NCBI RefSeq assembly: GCF_943373825.1
Contig: NZ_CALSBP010000002.1
Location: 481,001-545,000 of the forward strand
Reading direction: 5' to 3'
From: Aquimarina spinulae
GTDB taxonomy: Bacteria; Bacteroidota; Bacteroidia; Flavobacteriales; Flavobacteriaceae
DNA: 64,000 bases
Of the stretch, positions 19,046-30,795 are shown in pieces; within the stretch, counting starts at the first letter, position 1, and each line of letters begins with the position of its first letter. The translations under genes and the position numbers were made by a program. Under the pieces are notes generated by a model. It ran no database searches, was not told the origin of the DNA, and was given only the letters and a program-made list of their open reading frames with translations.

Positions 19046-19918
19046 TTAATCTTCAACAAACTCTTCTATTTTTTTTGCTAAACCTTCTGAAACGGGTATT
19101 AGTGGTAAACGAAGATTGTCTTCGCACACCCCTTTTACTTTCAGGATATTTTTTATTCCGGCAGGATTTCCTTCTTCAAAGGCATAATCTATTGCTGGTA
19201 ATAATGTATATAGTTTTTCAAATGCTTTTTTTGTTTCTCCTGATAACCCTAATCGTATCATTTCTGAAAATGATGCCGGAAACCCTTGACCAACTACACT
19301 TATCACTCCGTCTCCGCCTGCTACCACAGCCGGCAATGCTAATGCATCATCGCCAGAAATCACAAGGAAATCAGAAGGTCTATTTTTGATAATTTGTAAA
19401 ACCTGAGTAAAGTCTCCCACTGCTTCTTTAATTCCGATTATTTTATCTAATTGAGCAAGGCGTAAAGTTGTTTCTGCTGTCATATTAGTTGCTGTTCTAG
19501 ATGGAACATTATACAATATAACAGGTAAAGTAGCACTATCATTTATGGCTTTATAATGTCTATAAATGCCTTCTTGACTAGGTCTATTATACATAGGAAC
19601 GACAGAGAGAATAGCATCAAAATCAGATGAGTTGATTTCTTTAATCTCATCAACAACTGCCGATGTATTATTTCCTCCTACTCCAATTACCAAAGGAAGT
19701 CTTTTATTATTTACCTCTACTATATGTGCTGTTAAATTCTTCTTTTCTTCTTTAGAGAGCGTAGCTGACTCTGCAGTAGTTCCTAATACAACCAAATATT
19801 CTACGTTCCCTTCTATACAAAAATTAACTAATGATGTAACACCATCATAATCTATCGATCCATCTTTATTAAAAGGAGTAGCTAATGCTATACCTGTTCC
19901 TCTTAGAAAATCATTCAT
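19046..19918 (-). CDS. dapA: 4-hydroxy-tetrahydrodipicolinate synthase
   Basis: Condenses pyruvate with aspartate semialdehyde, the first committed step of lysine and diaminopimelate synthesis. It is a TIM-barrel aldolase of 290 residues. The Schiff-base Lys164 is in GIKEAVGD, the catalytic tyrosines are Tyr110 and Tyr136 (YNVPSRTATN), with Thr47-Thr48 in LGTTAES and Arg141. dapF, a later enzyme of the same pathway, is at 37.6-38.3 kb but not linked. The gene lies 1 bp after the DUF6913 gene. Confidence 0.95.
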   Translation of the reverse strand: MNDFLRGTGIALATPFNKDGSIDYDGVTSLVNFCIEGNVEYLVVLGTTAESATLSKEEKKNLTAHIVEVNNKRLPLVIGVGGNNTSAVVDEIKEINSSDFDAILSVVPMYNRPSQEGIYRHYKAINDSATLPVILYNVPSRTATNMTAETTLRLAQLDKIIGIKEAVGDFTQVLQIIKNRPSDFLVISGDDALALPAVVAGGDGVISVVGQGFPASFSEMIRLGLSGETKKAFEKLYTLLPAIDYAFEEGNPAGIKNILKVKGVCEDNLRLPLIPVSEGLAKKIEEFVED

Positions 19919-19919
19919 A

Positions 19920-20444
19920 CTATATAATCTGTAAAATTTTTAAATATTTCTTAAGCTCTGATATAAAAAGATTGGTGTCATTTGTGGTTGATCCAATAAT
20001 CAAATCGTTAATTCGATTATCTACTTCTGCAAAACCAACTTTAAACTTAGCTTTAGAAGCTGCTGCTACATAGTTTAGCTCTACAGAATTTTTTTCATAA
20101 AAATTGATCAAAACATCAAAATCTTTATCTACAAAATCTTGTAAAGACTTACTTTTTATTGCACCGTTTACCCCAAAACTCTTATCATTATAATAAGCCG
20201 CATCTTTATCATCTATAATTTCTTTCTGATCTTCTTTATAGCCTATCACTTTTAGTTCTTCAGATTTCACTCCTAATTCATTAGCAAGTTTCAATAATGA
20301 AACGATATTAATCGATTGAGTTGCATCAATAAGAACTGCAAGGGTTTTTAAATTAGAAATGTTTTGAGATCTGGTTTCTCTTTCTTTGAGATATGCTTCA
20401 GCACTTTTCTTTATTGCATTTCTTTTAAGACCTTTTAAAATCAT
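19920..20444 (-). CDS. DUF6913 family protein
   Basis: A 174-residue cytoplasmic protein without signal peptide or membrane segment. It begins with a basic helix (MILKGLKRNAIKKSAEAYLKE) followed by an alpha/beta fold (LAVLIDATQ, DVLINFYE, KFKVGFAEVDNRINDLIIG). I recognise it as DUF6913, which I recall being next to dapA in flavobacteria; its function is unknown to me. It is the first gene of the DUF6913-dapA-channel run and has a TAnnTTTG box 23 bp upstream. Confidence 0.65.
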   Translation of the reverse strand: MILKGLKRNAIKKSAEAYLKERETRSQNISNLKTLAVLIDATQSINIVSLLKLANELGVKSEELKVIGYKEDQKEIIDDKDAAYYNDKSFGVNGAIKSKSLQDFVDKDFDVLINFYEKNSVELNYVAAASKAKFKVGFAEVDNRINDLIIGSTTNDTNLFISELKKYLKILQII

Positions 20445-20467
20445 TTATTAAAAAAATTAATAAGCCA

Positions 20468-20475
20468 CAAATGTA
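20468..20475 (-). promoter_or_regulatory. -7 promoter element upstream of the DUF6913-dapA run
   Basis: The minus strand reads TACATTTG, a full match to TAnnTTTG, 23 bp before the ATG. No well-spaced -33 TTG is present. Confidence 0.45.
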
Positions 20476-20562
20476 GCCATTTTACAAATTAAAATCATCT
20501 GGTATACTTCGAGAAAAAACAAAAACTTCCCAATTAACACAACTTAGTGATTTTTGTTAAAT

Positions 20563-21267
20563 CTATAAATATTTATCTTCTAAACGTTCCTTTTTAACAA
20601 GTTTTGTTTCCACAAAAAAAATAGTAAAAAAGTATAACCCTGCAATTTCTACAATATTAATCATTGTAGTAAATAACCTACTGTAATAATACAATTCATT
20701 TATTGCAAGAAACGCATCTACAAATAAGGTACAGCACGAAGCTATAAAAAGATAAATTGATTTCTCGTATCGATTAGCAACATAAATAAAAAAACAAACT
20801 GTAACAAATAAAAGAAGACTTACTATGATCAATATTACTGATTCTATAGAATTTATAATTTTGGGCAAAACCAATCTGGTAATAGAAAAAATAAGATACC
20901 CTATCAAAAACACACTAACTATAACCTGAAGAGATATTAATTTATTTAGTTTTATTTCCTGTATCGATATGAAATTCTTTAACAAAAGCAAACACAAAGT
21001 ATAGAATAAAGCAATTAGTATTGCAATAATTGAAAAATACTTCGCAAAGTCTAAATACACAAAAACATCGGTTGCTGCAATTACAAGCATACTTAAAGGA
21101 AATAGAAGACTGGTTTTTTTCACAAACCTTTGATACAAAACTATTAATGATAAAGAAACAATTGGTTTAACATATACCAACACCCATTTATCAAAAAAGA
21201 TAGCTACACATATAACGATCAAAAAAGCAAAATAGGTTAATAGATATGTAATATTTATTGTTTTCAA
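20563..21267 (-). CDS. YhhN-like multi-pass membrane protein (tandem copy 1)
   Basis: A 234-residue, almost wholly hydrophobic protein with about eight membrane helices. It resembles the YhhN/TMEM86 (lysoplasmalogenase-like) fold: a YVKPIVSLSLIVLYQRF segment near residue 30, an Asp in AATDVFVYLDFAKY and another in CTLFVDAFLAINELYYYS. It is the most divergent of three tandem copies; the G of the usual GD motif is T here. Whether it hydrolyses vinyl-ether lipids is unknown. It is the last gene of the ligA run, 94 bp after copy 2. Confidence 0.6.
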   Translation of the reverse strand: MKTINITYLLTYFAFLIVICVAIFFDKWVLVYVKPIVSLSLIVLYQRFVKKTSLLFPLSMLVIAATDVFVYLDFAKYFSIIAILIALFYTLCLLLLKNFISIQEIKLNKLISLQVIVSVFLIGYLIFSITRLVLPKIINSIESVILIIVSLLLFVTVCFFIYVANRYEKSIYLFIASCCTLFVDAFLAINELYYYSRLFTTMINIVEIAGLYFFTIFFVETKLVKKERLEDKYL

Positions 21268-21361
21268 GGAATTTTTTAGAAGATTACAAGATTCATATAA
21301 AGTAATTAATTTAGATAATATGTATTTCTGTGTTCAACAGTTAGCGTTTCGTTATTTAAAA

Positions 21362-22057
21362 TCAAAACCCTTCGAACTCTTCAGATTTAAGAACTAACGA
21401 TTTAGTTATCATATAGTTTACCAAAAAAAGAAGAGCAATCGGGCTGCATATTAGCATAAGAACATTAAGCTCTTTAGATCGTAGATAAAATCTATCGATT
21501 AAAAACATAAAGTCACTAAATGCAAAATTTAACATAGATAAAAAAAACCATAAAGATTTTTCTGATCGTATGTTTATATAATGCATTGCTCCTACAATTA
21601 GTAAAACATAAATTAGTAACAAATAAAGAAACCCCAATACTCGCATTTCTTCCATAGGGTCTTTAAGCTCCAGGTAAGCCATAAAAAATATAATGGTAAA
21701 CAAAGAACTGCCTAATACCAATGTAAAAACATCTCTGCTATTATATACGAATGACTTATGATTATAATACAAGAAATAAAATAACAGGATATAGACCACA
21801 ATATGCGCCTCTATCTGAAATTTCACAACATCATCAATAGCATAAAATACACCTAACTCTTTTATAAAAAAAATCAAAAGAACAATAACTTTAAACGTTC
21901 TTATTCGTTTAGAATTTACAAAATAAAGTGTGGCTATCAATACAACAAGAATCAAACTAGTGTATGTGTTTAAAAAATCATTTTGAAACACACATCCTAA
22001 TACTTGTATAATAATTAAAAAAGAAATTAAAAGCTTTAGTAGTTTTCCTCCATTCAT
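21362..22057 (-). CDS. YhhN-like multi-pass membrane protein (tandem copy 2)
   Basis: A 231-residue hydrophobic protein with about eight membrane helices, clearly related to the next gene. Shared features are YYNHKSFVYNSRDV against YKNHKPIDYDGTD, HYINIRSEKSLWFFLSMLNFAFSD against HYVNVRSTKSLWFLIAVLNFVISD, and the late Asp before a RFYLRS or KFYVSS segment. The family call rests on the YhhN/TMEM86-like pattern of helices and the late SD motif. It lies 134 bp after copy 3, enough for a separate promoter. Confidence 0.6.
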   Translation of the reverse strand: MNGGKLLKLLISFLIIIQVLGCVFQNDFLNTYTSLILVVLIATLYFVNSKRIRTFKVIVLLIFFIKELGVFYAIDDVVKFQIEAHIVVYILLFYFLYYNHKSFVYNSRDVFTLVLGSSLFTIIFFMAYLELKDPMEEMRVLGFLYLLLIYVLLIVGAMHYINIRSEKSLWFFLSMLNFAFSDFMFLIDRFYLRSKELNVLMLICSPIALLFLVNYMITKSLVLKSEEFEGF

Positions 22058-22191
22058 TAATTTTAATTTGCATCCCGAAAAAAATCAATATAATTCTCTA
22101 TAGGACACTTTGTTACACAATCATAAAATTTTCCCCTTACACAAGATACTAAATTTTGAGACAACTCAAAACAGTCATAGAAAATGCTCTA

Positions 22192-24875
<2,684 letters not shown>

Positions 24876-25008
24876 TTATATGTCTTGTTTTTTAATGGTC
24901 AGACAGAATACCCACCGTATCGGCAGGTTTAATGATTAAGACAATTATTCTTTATTGTTTTTTAATGTTGTTATAAATGGTTTCGTTTTCATTTAGCTTT
25001 TATGAATA

Positions 25009-25599
25009 TCATGTTCTCTCTGGTTTTAACCATTTTGGCACTTGTATCGGCTTAAAGGCCCTCATTTTCCCTAATAACCTATCTATATCATCATCAACAA
25101 GGAGCAACTCATAATTTTCCATTTTTAAAAACCCTCTTCGCACCATGTTTTCTAACAAAGCTAACAGGTCATTATAAAACCCTCCGGTATTTAAAAGTCC
25201 AATTGGTTTTTGGTGCAAACCTAACTGAGACCATGTTATAATTTCAAACAATTCTTCTAATGTCCCAAACCCTCCCGGTAATGTAATAAAACCATCACTA
25301 AGCTCTTGCATTTTCATCTTTCGCTCGTGCATATTAACCGTAGTAATTAGTTTATATAATCCCTGATGTACTACTTCTTTCCGCTTTAAAAATTCTGGAA
25401 TCACTCCTATCACTTTTCCTTTTTGCTGCATCACTCCCTGGGCAACCTTCCCCATTATCCCAATTTTTGCAGCACCATACACCAGAGTAATTTTTTGTTC
25501 TGCTAGTTTTTCTCCTAATAATAATGCCTCGGCAATAACCCTGGTATCATTCCCCTCACTGCTTCCACAAAATACACAAATTGAATTCAGACTGTTCAT
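25009..25599 (-). CDS. LOG-family (TIGR00730) Rossmann-fold protein
   Basis: A 196-residue protein of the lysine-decarboxylase-like or LOG family, which cleaves nucleoside 5'-monophosphates such as cytokinin ribotides to free base and ribose 5-phosphate. The signature PGGFGTLEE is at 108-116, with the N-terminal CVFCGSSEG and GGxGLMG-like motif written here as YGAAKIGIMG. True substrate in this organism is unknown. The gene starts 11 bp after prmC ends, so the two are likely co-transcribed. Confidence 0.88.
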   Translation of the reverse strand: MNSLNSICVFCGSSEGNDTRVIAEALLLGEKLAEQKITLVYGAAKIGIMGKVAQGVMQQKGKVIGVIPEFLKRKEVVHQGLYKLITTVNMHERKMKMQELSDGFITLPGGFGTLEELFEIITWSQLGLHQKPIGLLNTGGFYNDLLALLENMVRRGFLKMENYELLLVDDDIDRLLGKMRAFKPIQVPKWLKPERT

Positions 25600-25610
25600 A
25601 GTAATAGATT

Positions 25611-26462
25611 TTAATTTAAACGAGCTCTTATCATACGTTCATTACCATATATATCCTTACGTACTTCTACAGATTTAAATCCTTTGCTCTCGATCATACT
25701 CTTGGTTTCTATACCCAGGTATTGATTAATTTCAAAATATAAACTACCATTTTCTCTCAATTTTCTCTTAGCCAGATCTGTAATCTTCTTATAAAAGAGT
25801 AAAGGCTCATCATCAGAAACAAACAAAGCCTGCTGTGGTTCATTATCAAGCACATTAGATTTCATTTCTTTTTTCTCTAGCTCTCGTACATAAGGCGGGT
25901 TAGAAACTATGATATCAAAATCTCTAAATAGATCTTCGATTTCCAGAACATCTGTTTTAATAAATGTGACATCTACCTGGTTTTTCCTGGTATTTTCTTT
26001 GGCCACCTGTATGGCTTTTTCTGATATGTCTATCGCATATACTTTGGCTTCAGGTATTTTTTTTGCTAAAGAAATAGCTATACAACCACTTCCTGTACCA
26101 ACATCTAGTATTGTTATTGATTGTTTCTCCTTTTTTTGATCTTTCAAAATCCAATCTACCAACTCTTCGGTTTCTGGTCTCGGAATCAATACATGTTCAT
26201 TAACCATAAATGGTATTCCAAAAAAATAGGTCTCACCAATTATGTATTGAATAGGTTCTTGTTTTTCGAGTCGTTTTATAGCGTTATCAAAATTCGCTTT
26301 TTCACTAACAGTGAGTATTTTATCAAGACACATAGCAACATCTACTCTTTTAAGTCCTAAAATCTCTTCGGAAAGCATATAAAAAAAAGACAATATTTCT
26401 TCAGAATCATAGATCCCGGATAAAGAATTTGTAAAACTAACTCTAAGGTCTTTTATCTTCAA
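25611..26462 (-). CDS. prmC: Peptide chain release factor N5-glutamine methyltransferase
   Basis: Methylates the Gln of the GGQ motif in release factors RF1 and RF2. The 283 residues include an N-terminal helical domain and a Rossmann methyltransferase. The SAM site is ILDVGTGSGCIAISLA and the substrate motif is SNPPYVRE, the hallmark of PrmC/HemK. The spacing to the GNAT gene (19 bp upstream) and the LOG gene (11 bp downstream) suggests a three-gene unit. Confidence 0.94.
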   Translation of the reverse strand: MKIKDLRVSFTNSLSGIYDSEEILSFFYMLSEEILGLKRVDVAMCLDKILTVSEKANFDNAIKRLEKQEPIQYIIGETYFFGIPFMVNEHVLIPRPETEELVDWILKDQKKEKQSITILDVGTGSGCIAISLAKKIPEAKVYAIDISEKAIQVAKENTRKNQVDVTFIKTDVLEIEDLFRDFDIIVSNPPYVRELEKKEMKSNVLDNEPQQALFVSDDEPLLFYKKITDLAKRKLRENGSLYFEINQYLGIETKSMIESKGFKSVEVRKDIYGNERMIRARLN

Positions 26463-26481
26463 TTTGAAGTTTATTTTTAGA

Positions 26482-26970
26482 TTATAGATCTTTTATCATC
26501 CATGCTTGGCAACTATAATGCCCGGTATCTCCAATCGGCTCTTCCAAAGGGATAAAGCCTACTTTTTTGTATAATTTCCTGGCAGACTCCATATAAGGCA
26601 TTGTTTCCAAATAACATTTGGCATACCCTTGTTCTTTCGCAAAATCGAGACATTTATTTATCATGGCATACCCAACTCCTTTGCCTCTCGCCTGTGGTAA
26701 GAAATACATTTTTTGCAACTCGCAAATATCTTTAATAACTTCTCCCTCTAATGGAGCAATACCTGCCCCGCCAATGATTCTCCCCTCTTCTTCGACTACG
26801 TAATACTTCATTCTTGAATAGTTATAAGTTTCATACATACTATCCAAAGACTTATCCTCATAAGCAGTACCTACCTTAGGCACTCCCATTTCTATTAAGA
26901 CTTCTCGTATTACCGAGGCAATTACTTTATTATCTTTTGACTGTATTGCTCGTATTTTTATATCATTCAT
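26482..26970 (-). CDS. GNAT family N-acetyltransferase
   Basis: A 162-residue acetyl-CoA-dependent acyltransferase. The acetyl-CoA loop is QARGKGVGYAMI (motif A, RGKGVG), preceded by the strand EVIKDICELQKMYFLP and followed by CYLETMPYMESARKLYKKVGF, the usual end of the fold. The substrate cannot be predicted. It heads the run to prmC and the LOG gene and is divergent from the LEA-domain lipoprotein gene. Confidence 0.85.
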   Translation of the reverse strand: MNDIKIRAIQSKDNKVIASVIREVLIEMGVPKVGTAYEDKSLDSMYETYNYSRMKYYVVEEEGRIIGGAGIAPLEGEVIKDICELQKMYFLPQARGKGVGYAMINKCLDFAKEQGYAKCYLETMPYMESARKLYKKVGFIPLEEPIGDTGHYSCQAWMIKDL

Positions 26971-26984
26971 TATTTTTAAAATAC

Positions 26985-26992
26985 TATTTTTG
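26985..26992 (+). promoter_or_regulatory. -7 promoter element upstream of the LEA-domain gene
   Basis: TATTTTTG on the plus strand, a full TAnnTTTG match, 95 bp before the ATG at 27088. The leader would be about 90 bases with a short hairpin (GAAGATT pairing with AATCTTC). There is no clear -33 TTG. Confidence 0.4.
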
Positions 26993-27087
26993 TGGTATCA
27001 CCAAGAAGATTCTTCTAATCTTCATTTAACTAAAAAATTAGCTTCTTAAAAGGTATTGAAATATACGTTAAATCTAACAAGGAATCA

Positions 27088-27549
27088 ATGAATAAGTTTC
27101 TATTATTATCAACATTACTTATAGGCATTACCAGTTGTTCTATTTCTAAAAAACCAGAATTTAAATATATCGATAATATCGAGGTTAAAAATGTCAGTAT
27201 GCGCAATATAACACTTAAAGCAGATGCCATTTTTAATAATCCAAATCACATAAAAGGAAAGCTTTCTATAGACAGCATACACATTTTTGTTGATAACATA
27301 GATGTCGGAGCACTCTCTTCTCAAGAGTTCGATGTTCCTTCAAAAAATGAATTCACCATTCCGCTCGAAGGAACTTTTTCACTTTCTAAAGTCTATAAAA
27401 AAAATAAAAGCAACATACTTGACAGTGTACTAAAAGTAATTCAAAGTGATTCGCTTGACATACAATATAAAGGCGTAATTCGATATCATTTTGGAAATTT
27501 TTCTTATCCTTATACAATTGATAAACAACAAAAGGTAAGATTAAAATAA
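27088..27549 (+). CDS. LEA type 2 family lipoprotein
   Basis: A 153-residue predicted lipoprotein with lipobox ITSC and Cys17. The mature part is a small beta-sandwich of the LEA14/WHy type: VKNVSMRNITLKADAIFNNPN, followed by a second strand set VDNIDVGALSSQEFDVPSK and a C-terminal YKGVIRYHFGNFSYPYTI. In bacteria these proteins are linked to stress or envelope functions without a defined biochemistry. It faces away from the GNAT gene. Confidence 0.8.
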   Translation: MNKFLLLSTLLIGITSCSISKKPEFKYIDNIEVKNVSMRNITLKADAIFNNPNHIKGKLSIDSIHIFVDNIDVGALSSQEFDVPSKNEFTIPLEGTFSLSKVYKKNKSNILDSVLKVIQSDSLDIQYKGVIRYHFGNFSYPYTIDKQQKVRLK

Positions 27550-27733
27550 AAACAACAATTCTACACAACATGATTTGGTGGTTTTTCACTGAAAACAGGG
27601 ATTCCAAACCTATATCAAGTAACTATATTTGTGCTACACGTTCAATATTCTTAAACGCAGTTTCTTTCTTGACAATTGCACTATCATAAACCGAATCCCA
27701 TCAAGTCTCATATTAATTAATCTTGAAAATAAA

Positions 27734-28201
27734 ATGATTAAGCAGATTAAAAACTTTATTTTGATTGTAATTTTTTTTCCAGTTACAAACTCTTTTAGTC
27801 AAACTCAGAATACATCCGAAATTATTGAAATCACCCCAATAAAAACAGAACCATTTAAATATTATCAACTCGAAGCCAAAACAACTGAAGGCGTAGAAGG
27901 AAAAATTTATTTAAATGGCAAAAAATTACATGAATTTGAAAAATCGGCAAGCCAGGTAAGCAACAATAAAGCTCAAAAACTTATTAAAAGCGGCACCAAT
28001 GAAATTGTACTCAAAATATCTTCGGTTGACGAGAATGTAGAGAAAGGCTATTTTTCTAAATGTGTTGTTTTTATAGCTATACATGGTGTTAATGAAAAAA
28101 TCTTCCCTTCTAAGGAAACTCAAATAATTCATATCAAATGGAATCCTAAGAAGGATCAAAAAAAAGGTGTTATCAAGTATGTGTTTGAACTAAAAAGATA
28201 A
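27734..28201 (+). CDS. Secreted hypothetical protein
   Basis: I do not recognise this protein. I start it at ATG 27734, where a standard signal peptide begins (MIKQIKNFILIVIFFPVTNSFSQ); the frame is open 35 codons further upstream, but that stretch is hydrophilic and looks non-coding. The 155-residue product has a beta-rich mature part (YYQLEAKTTEGVEGKIYLNG, NEIVLKISSVDENVEKGYF). It lies 184 bp after the LEA gene and 70 bp before ribD, apparently as a single gene. Confidence 0.6.
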   Translation: MIKQIKNFILIVIFFPVTNSFSQTQNTSEIIEITPIKTEPFKYYQLEAKTTEGVEGKIYLNGKKLHEFEKSASQVSNNKAQKLIKSGTNEIVLKISSVDENVEKGYFSKCVVFIAIHGVNEKIFPSKETQIIHIKWNPKKDQKKGVIKYVFELKR

Positions 28202-28251
28202 TTAATCAATACTACAGGTCTACAATACCACATAAAACACATAGTTTTACT

Positions 28252-28259
28252 TATTTTTG
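28252..28259 (+). promoter_or_regulatory. -7 promoter element of the ribD run
   Basis: TATTTTTG, a full TAnnTTTG match, ends 12 bases before the proposed GTG start of ribD. A start site near 28265 would leave a leader of fewer than ten bases and exclude the TTG at 28257 as a start codon. Confidence 0.5.
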
Positions 28260-28271
28260 CTATTTGCAAAA

Positions 28272-29318
28272 GTGAAAACACACGAAAAATACATAAAACG
28301 CTGCATACAGCTTGCCAAAAACGGACTAGGAACAACCTATTCCAACCCTTTGGTAGGTAGTGTAATTGTGCATAATGATAGTATCATTGGTGAAGGGTGG
28401 CATTATCAATCGGGTAAACCTCATGCCGAAGTAAATGCTATTGCTTCGGTAAAAGATCACTCTCTTTTAAAAGACGCTACCATCTATGTTAGCCTTGAAC
28501 CTTGTAGTCATTTTGGAAAAACACCTCCTTGTAGTGATCTTATTGCCGAAAAAGGAATCAAAAAGGTAGTTATCGGCACAATAGATACTTTTGCAAAAGT
28601 ATCGGGTGCAGGAATTCAAAAGTTAATGAATGCTGGTTGTGATGTAATTGTTGGGGTTCTAGAAAATGAATGCTTAGCATTAAACAAAAGGTTTTTTACT
28701 TTTCATAACAAAAAACGACCATATATCATTCTAAAATGGGCAGAAACTACAGATGGTTATATTGCACCGGTTTCTACTAACAAAAGAGAGCCTGTCTGGA
28801 TTACAAATACATATTCCAGGCAAATTGTACACAAATGGCGAGCAGAAGAACAAGCTATTTTGGTCGGTAGTCAAACCGTTATAAAAGACAACCCTAAACT
28901 TACTATCAGAGATTGGGGTGGTCAACATCACCCTACTAGAGTTGTCATTAACAGATCAGGGAAAATCCCTAAAGATTCTGCCGTGCTGGATCAATCAGTA
29001 AAGACCATAGTGATTACTTCAGAAAAGTTAAAAAAAGACAATAACAATACTCTTATTTATGAAGTTGTCGATTCACAAGAGAATCTTGCCAAGGAAATAT
29101 GCAACATTCTCTATAGACACAACATCCAATCAGTGATCATAGAAGGAGGCTCCTATACAATACAATCTTTTATTGATAAAAACCTCTGGGATGAGGCGAG
29201 GGTTTTTGAAGGAAATATTACTTTTGGAACCGGAATAAAGGCACCTACACAAAATGGAAATCTAATTTCTGAACAAAAAATCATGACAGACACCCTAAAG
29301 ACATATCAAAATGATTAA
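28272..29318 (+). CDS. ribD: Bifunctional diaminohydroxyphosphoribosylaminopyrimidine deaminase / 5-amino-6-(5-phosphoribosylamino)uracil reductase
   Basis: Carries out the second and third steps of riboflavin synthesis. I favour GTG 28272, giving MKTHEKYIKRCIQLAKNGLG and 348 residues, over TTG 28257, because the promoter -7 element covers the TTG. The N-terminal deaminase binds zinc through His51 (HAE, Glu53), Cys78 and Cys87 (EPCSHFGKTPPC). The C-terminal reductase starts at ILKWAETTDGYIAP. The HAD gene begins 8 bp before its end, so the pair is coupled. A HAD phosphatase is needed in this pathway after RibD, which makes the neighbour interesting. Confidence 0.94.
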   Translation: MKTHEKYIKRCIQLAKNGLGTTYSNPLVGSVIVHNDSIIGEGWHYQSGKPHAEVNAIASVKDHSLLKDATIYVSLEPCSHFGKTPPCSDLIAEKGIKKVVIGTIDTFAKVSGAGIQKLMNAGCDVIVGVLENECLALNKRFFTFHNKKRPYIILKWAETTDGYIAPVSTNKREPVWITNTYSRQIVHKWRAEEQAILVGSQTVIKDNPKLTIRDWGGQHHPTRVVINRSGKIPKDSAVLDQSVKTIVITSEKLKKDNNNTLIYEVVDSQENLAKEICNILYRHNIQSVIIEGGSYTIQSFIDKNLWDEARVFEGNITFGTGIKAPTQNGNLISEQKIMTDTLKTYQND

Positions 29319-29919
29319 AACTATAATTTTTGATTTTGGAGACGTCTTTCTTAATTTAGACAAGTCCGCAACAGAAAGAGAATTATATAACCTTAACAAC
29401 GAAAAGCTTACTACAGAATTACGAGAGCTTAATATCTTGTATGAAGCAGGCAAAATTACTACGAAAGAACTTATAGAAAATCTTCAAAAGTATATTCCAG
29501 AAGCTTCAGAAAAGCAACTTATCTATGCATGGAATGCTCTTTTACAGGATTTTCCTAAACATCGTCTAGAATTTATTCAGAAACTAGCTTCAGAACAACG
29601 TTACAAGTTGATCTTACTTAGTAATAATAATGAATTGCATATTAATTGGATTAAGGAACATATTAGCTTTTTCCCTGCTTTCAAATCATGTTTTGATGCT
29701 TTTTACCTTTCTCACGAAATCAATTTACGAAAGCCAGAACCTTATATTTTTGAATTTGTTCTAGAACAACATCAATTAAACCCAAGTGAAACACTTTTTA
29801 TTGATGATACAAAGGACAATACAGACACTGCTGCTGCATTGGGAATGCACACCTGGAACAACAACCCTGTAACCGAAGATGTTGCAGATTTATTTACCAT
29901 AAAATCTGATTTATTTTGA
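29311..29919 (+). CDS. HAD family hydrolase
   Basis: A 202-residue haloacid dehalogenase-like phosphatase. The nucleophile Asp8 is in IIFDFGDVF, motif II is LLSNNNE, the Lys of motif III is in LRKPEPYIF, and motif IV is FIDDTKDN. The helical cap between about 20 and 90 places it in subclass I. It overlaps ribD by 8 bp and the EamA gene by 4 bp. The position suggests, but does not prove, that it dephosphorylates the pyrimidine phosphate intermediate of riboflavin synthesis. Confidence 0.88.
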   Translation: MIKTIIFDFGDVFLNLDKSATERELYNLNNEKLTTELRELNILYEAGKITTKELIENLQKYIPEASEKQLIYAWNALLQDFPKHRLEFIQKLASEQRYKLILLSNNNELHINWIKEHISFFPAFKSCFDAFYLSHEINLRKPEPYIFEFVLEQHQLNPSETLFIDDTKDNTDTAAALGMHTWNNNPVTEDVADLFTIKSDLF

Positions 29920-30785
29920 TCTATTTAGCTCTAAGTGTATTAGCATCTACTCTGATTTTTATTATCTTCAAGTTGTTTGCTAAATACCATGTAGATACAC
30001 TTCAGGCAATTGTTGTTAATTATATAGTGGCTTGTGTTTCAGGAATTATAGCATATTCAGAACCAATAGATTTACCTTCTGTATCTGAAAAAGGATGGTT
30101 TTTTGGAGCAATGATCCTGGGGGTAATATTTATATCTGTATTTAATCTTATGGCAATTACTACACAAAGAAATGGTCTTTCTGTGGCTGCTGTAGCTACC
30201 AAAATGAGCTTAGTAATCCCCATTATTGTTGGGATTATTGCCTACCAAGAAAGCACAGGTATCATAAAAATTGTAGGAATTCTAATTGCACTTATCGCGG
30301 TTTATCTCACTTCGATCAAAACTACCGGAGGAATTCCTATTACAAAAAAGAATCTTATTTTTCCATTACTGGTTTTTATCGGAAGTGGAGTTATTGATAC
30401 CAGCATTAAATTTTTAGAAACACATTATGTGGCTAAAAATGATATTCCGGTTTTTTCTGCTACCGTTTTTGGATTTGCTGCCATTGTTGGAATTATCACA
30501 CTAGCATCTAAAGCAATAACAGGAACATTTAAAATTGCATTTAAAAACATTATTGCAGGAATTGTATTAGGTGTTCCTAATTACTTTTCGATTTATTTTC
30601 TGATTCAGGCATTACGCCATGACAGTATGGATAGCTCTACAGTATTTACTATTAATAATGTAGCTATACTTTTGGTTTCAACTCTCGCAGGGATTCTGTT
30701 TTTTCAAGAAAAATTAACCTTTAAAAACTGGATAGGTATTATTCTGGCGATTATTAGCATTATCTTAGTTGCCTTTTCTATATAG
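29916..30785 (+). CDS. EamA/DMT-family transporter
   Basis: A 289-residue inner-membrane protein with ten hydrophobic helices in two EamA repeats, typical of drug/metabolite transporters. The first helix begins at once (IYLALSVLASTLIFIIFKLF). The start is TTG 29916, overlapping the HAD stop (TTGA); no ATG lies early enough to keep helix one. The substrate is unknown. It is part of the ribD-HAD-EamA-yigZ run. Confidence 0.85.
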   Translation: MIYLALSVLASTLIFIIFKLFAKYHVDTLQAIVVNYIVACVSGIIAYSEPIDLPSVSEKGWFFGAMILGVIFISVFNLMAITTQRNGLSVAAVATKMSLVIPIIVGIIAYQESTGIIKIVGILIALIAVYLTSIKTTGGIPITKKNLIFPLLVFIGSGVIDTSIKFLETHYVAKNDIPVFSATVFGFAAIVGIITLASKAITGTFKIAFKNIIAGIVLGVPNYFSIYFLIQALRHDSMDSSTVFTINNVAILLVSTLAGILFFQEKLTFKNWIGIILAIISIILVAFSI

Positions 30786-30795
30786 CATATATTCA

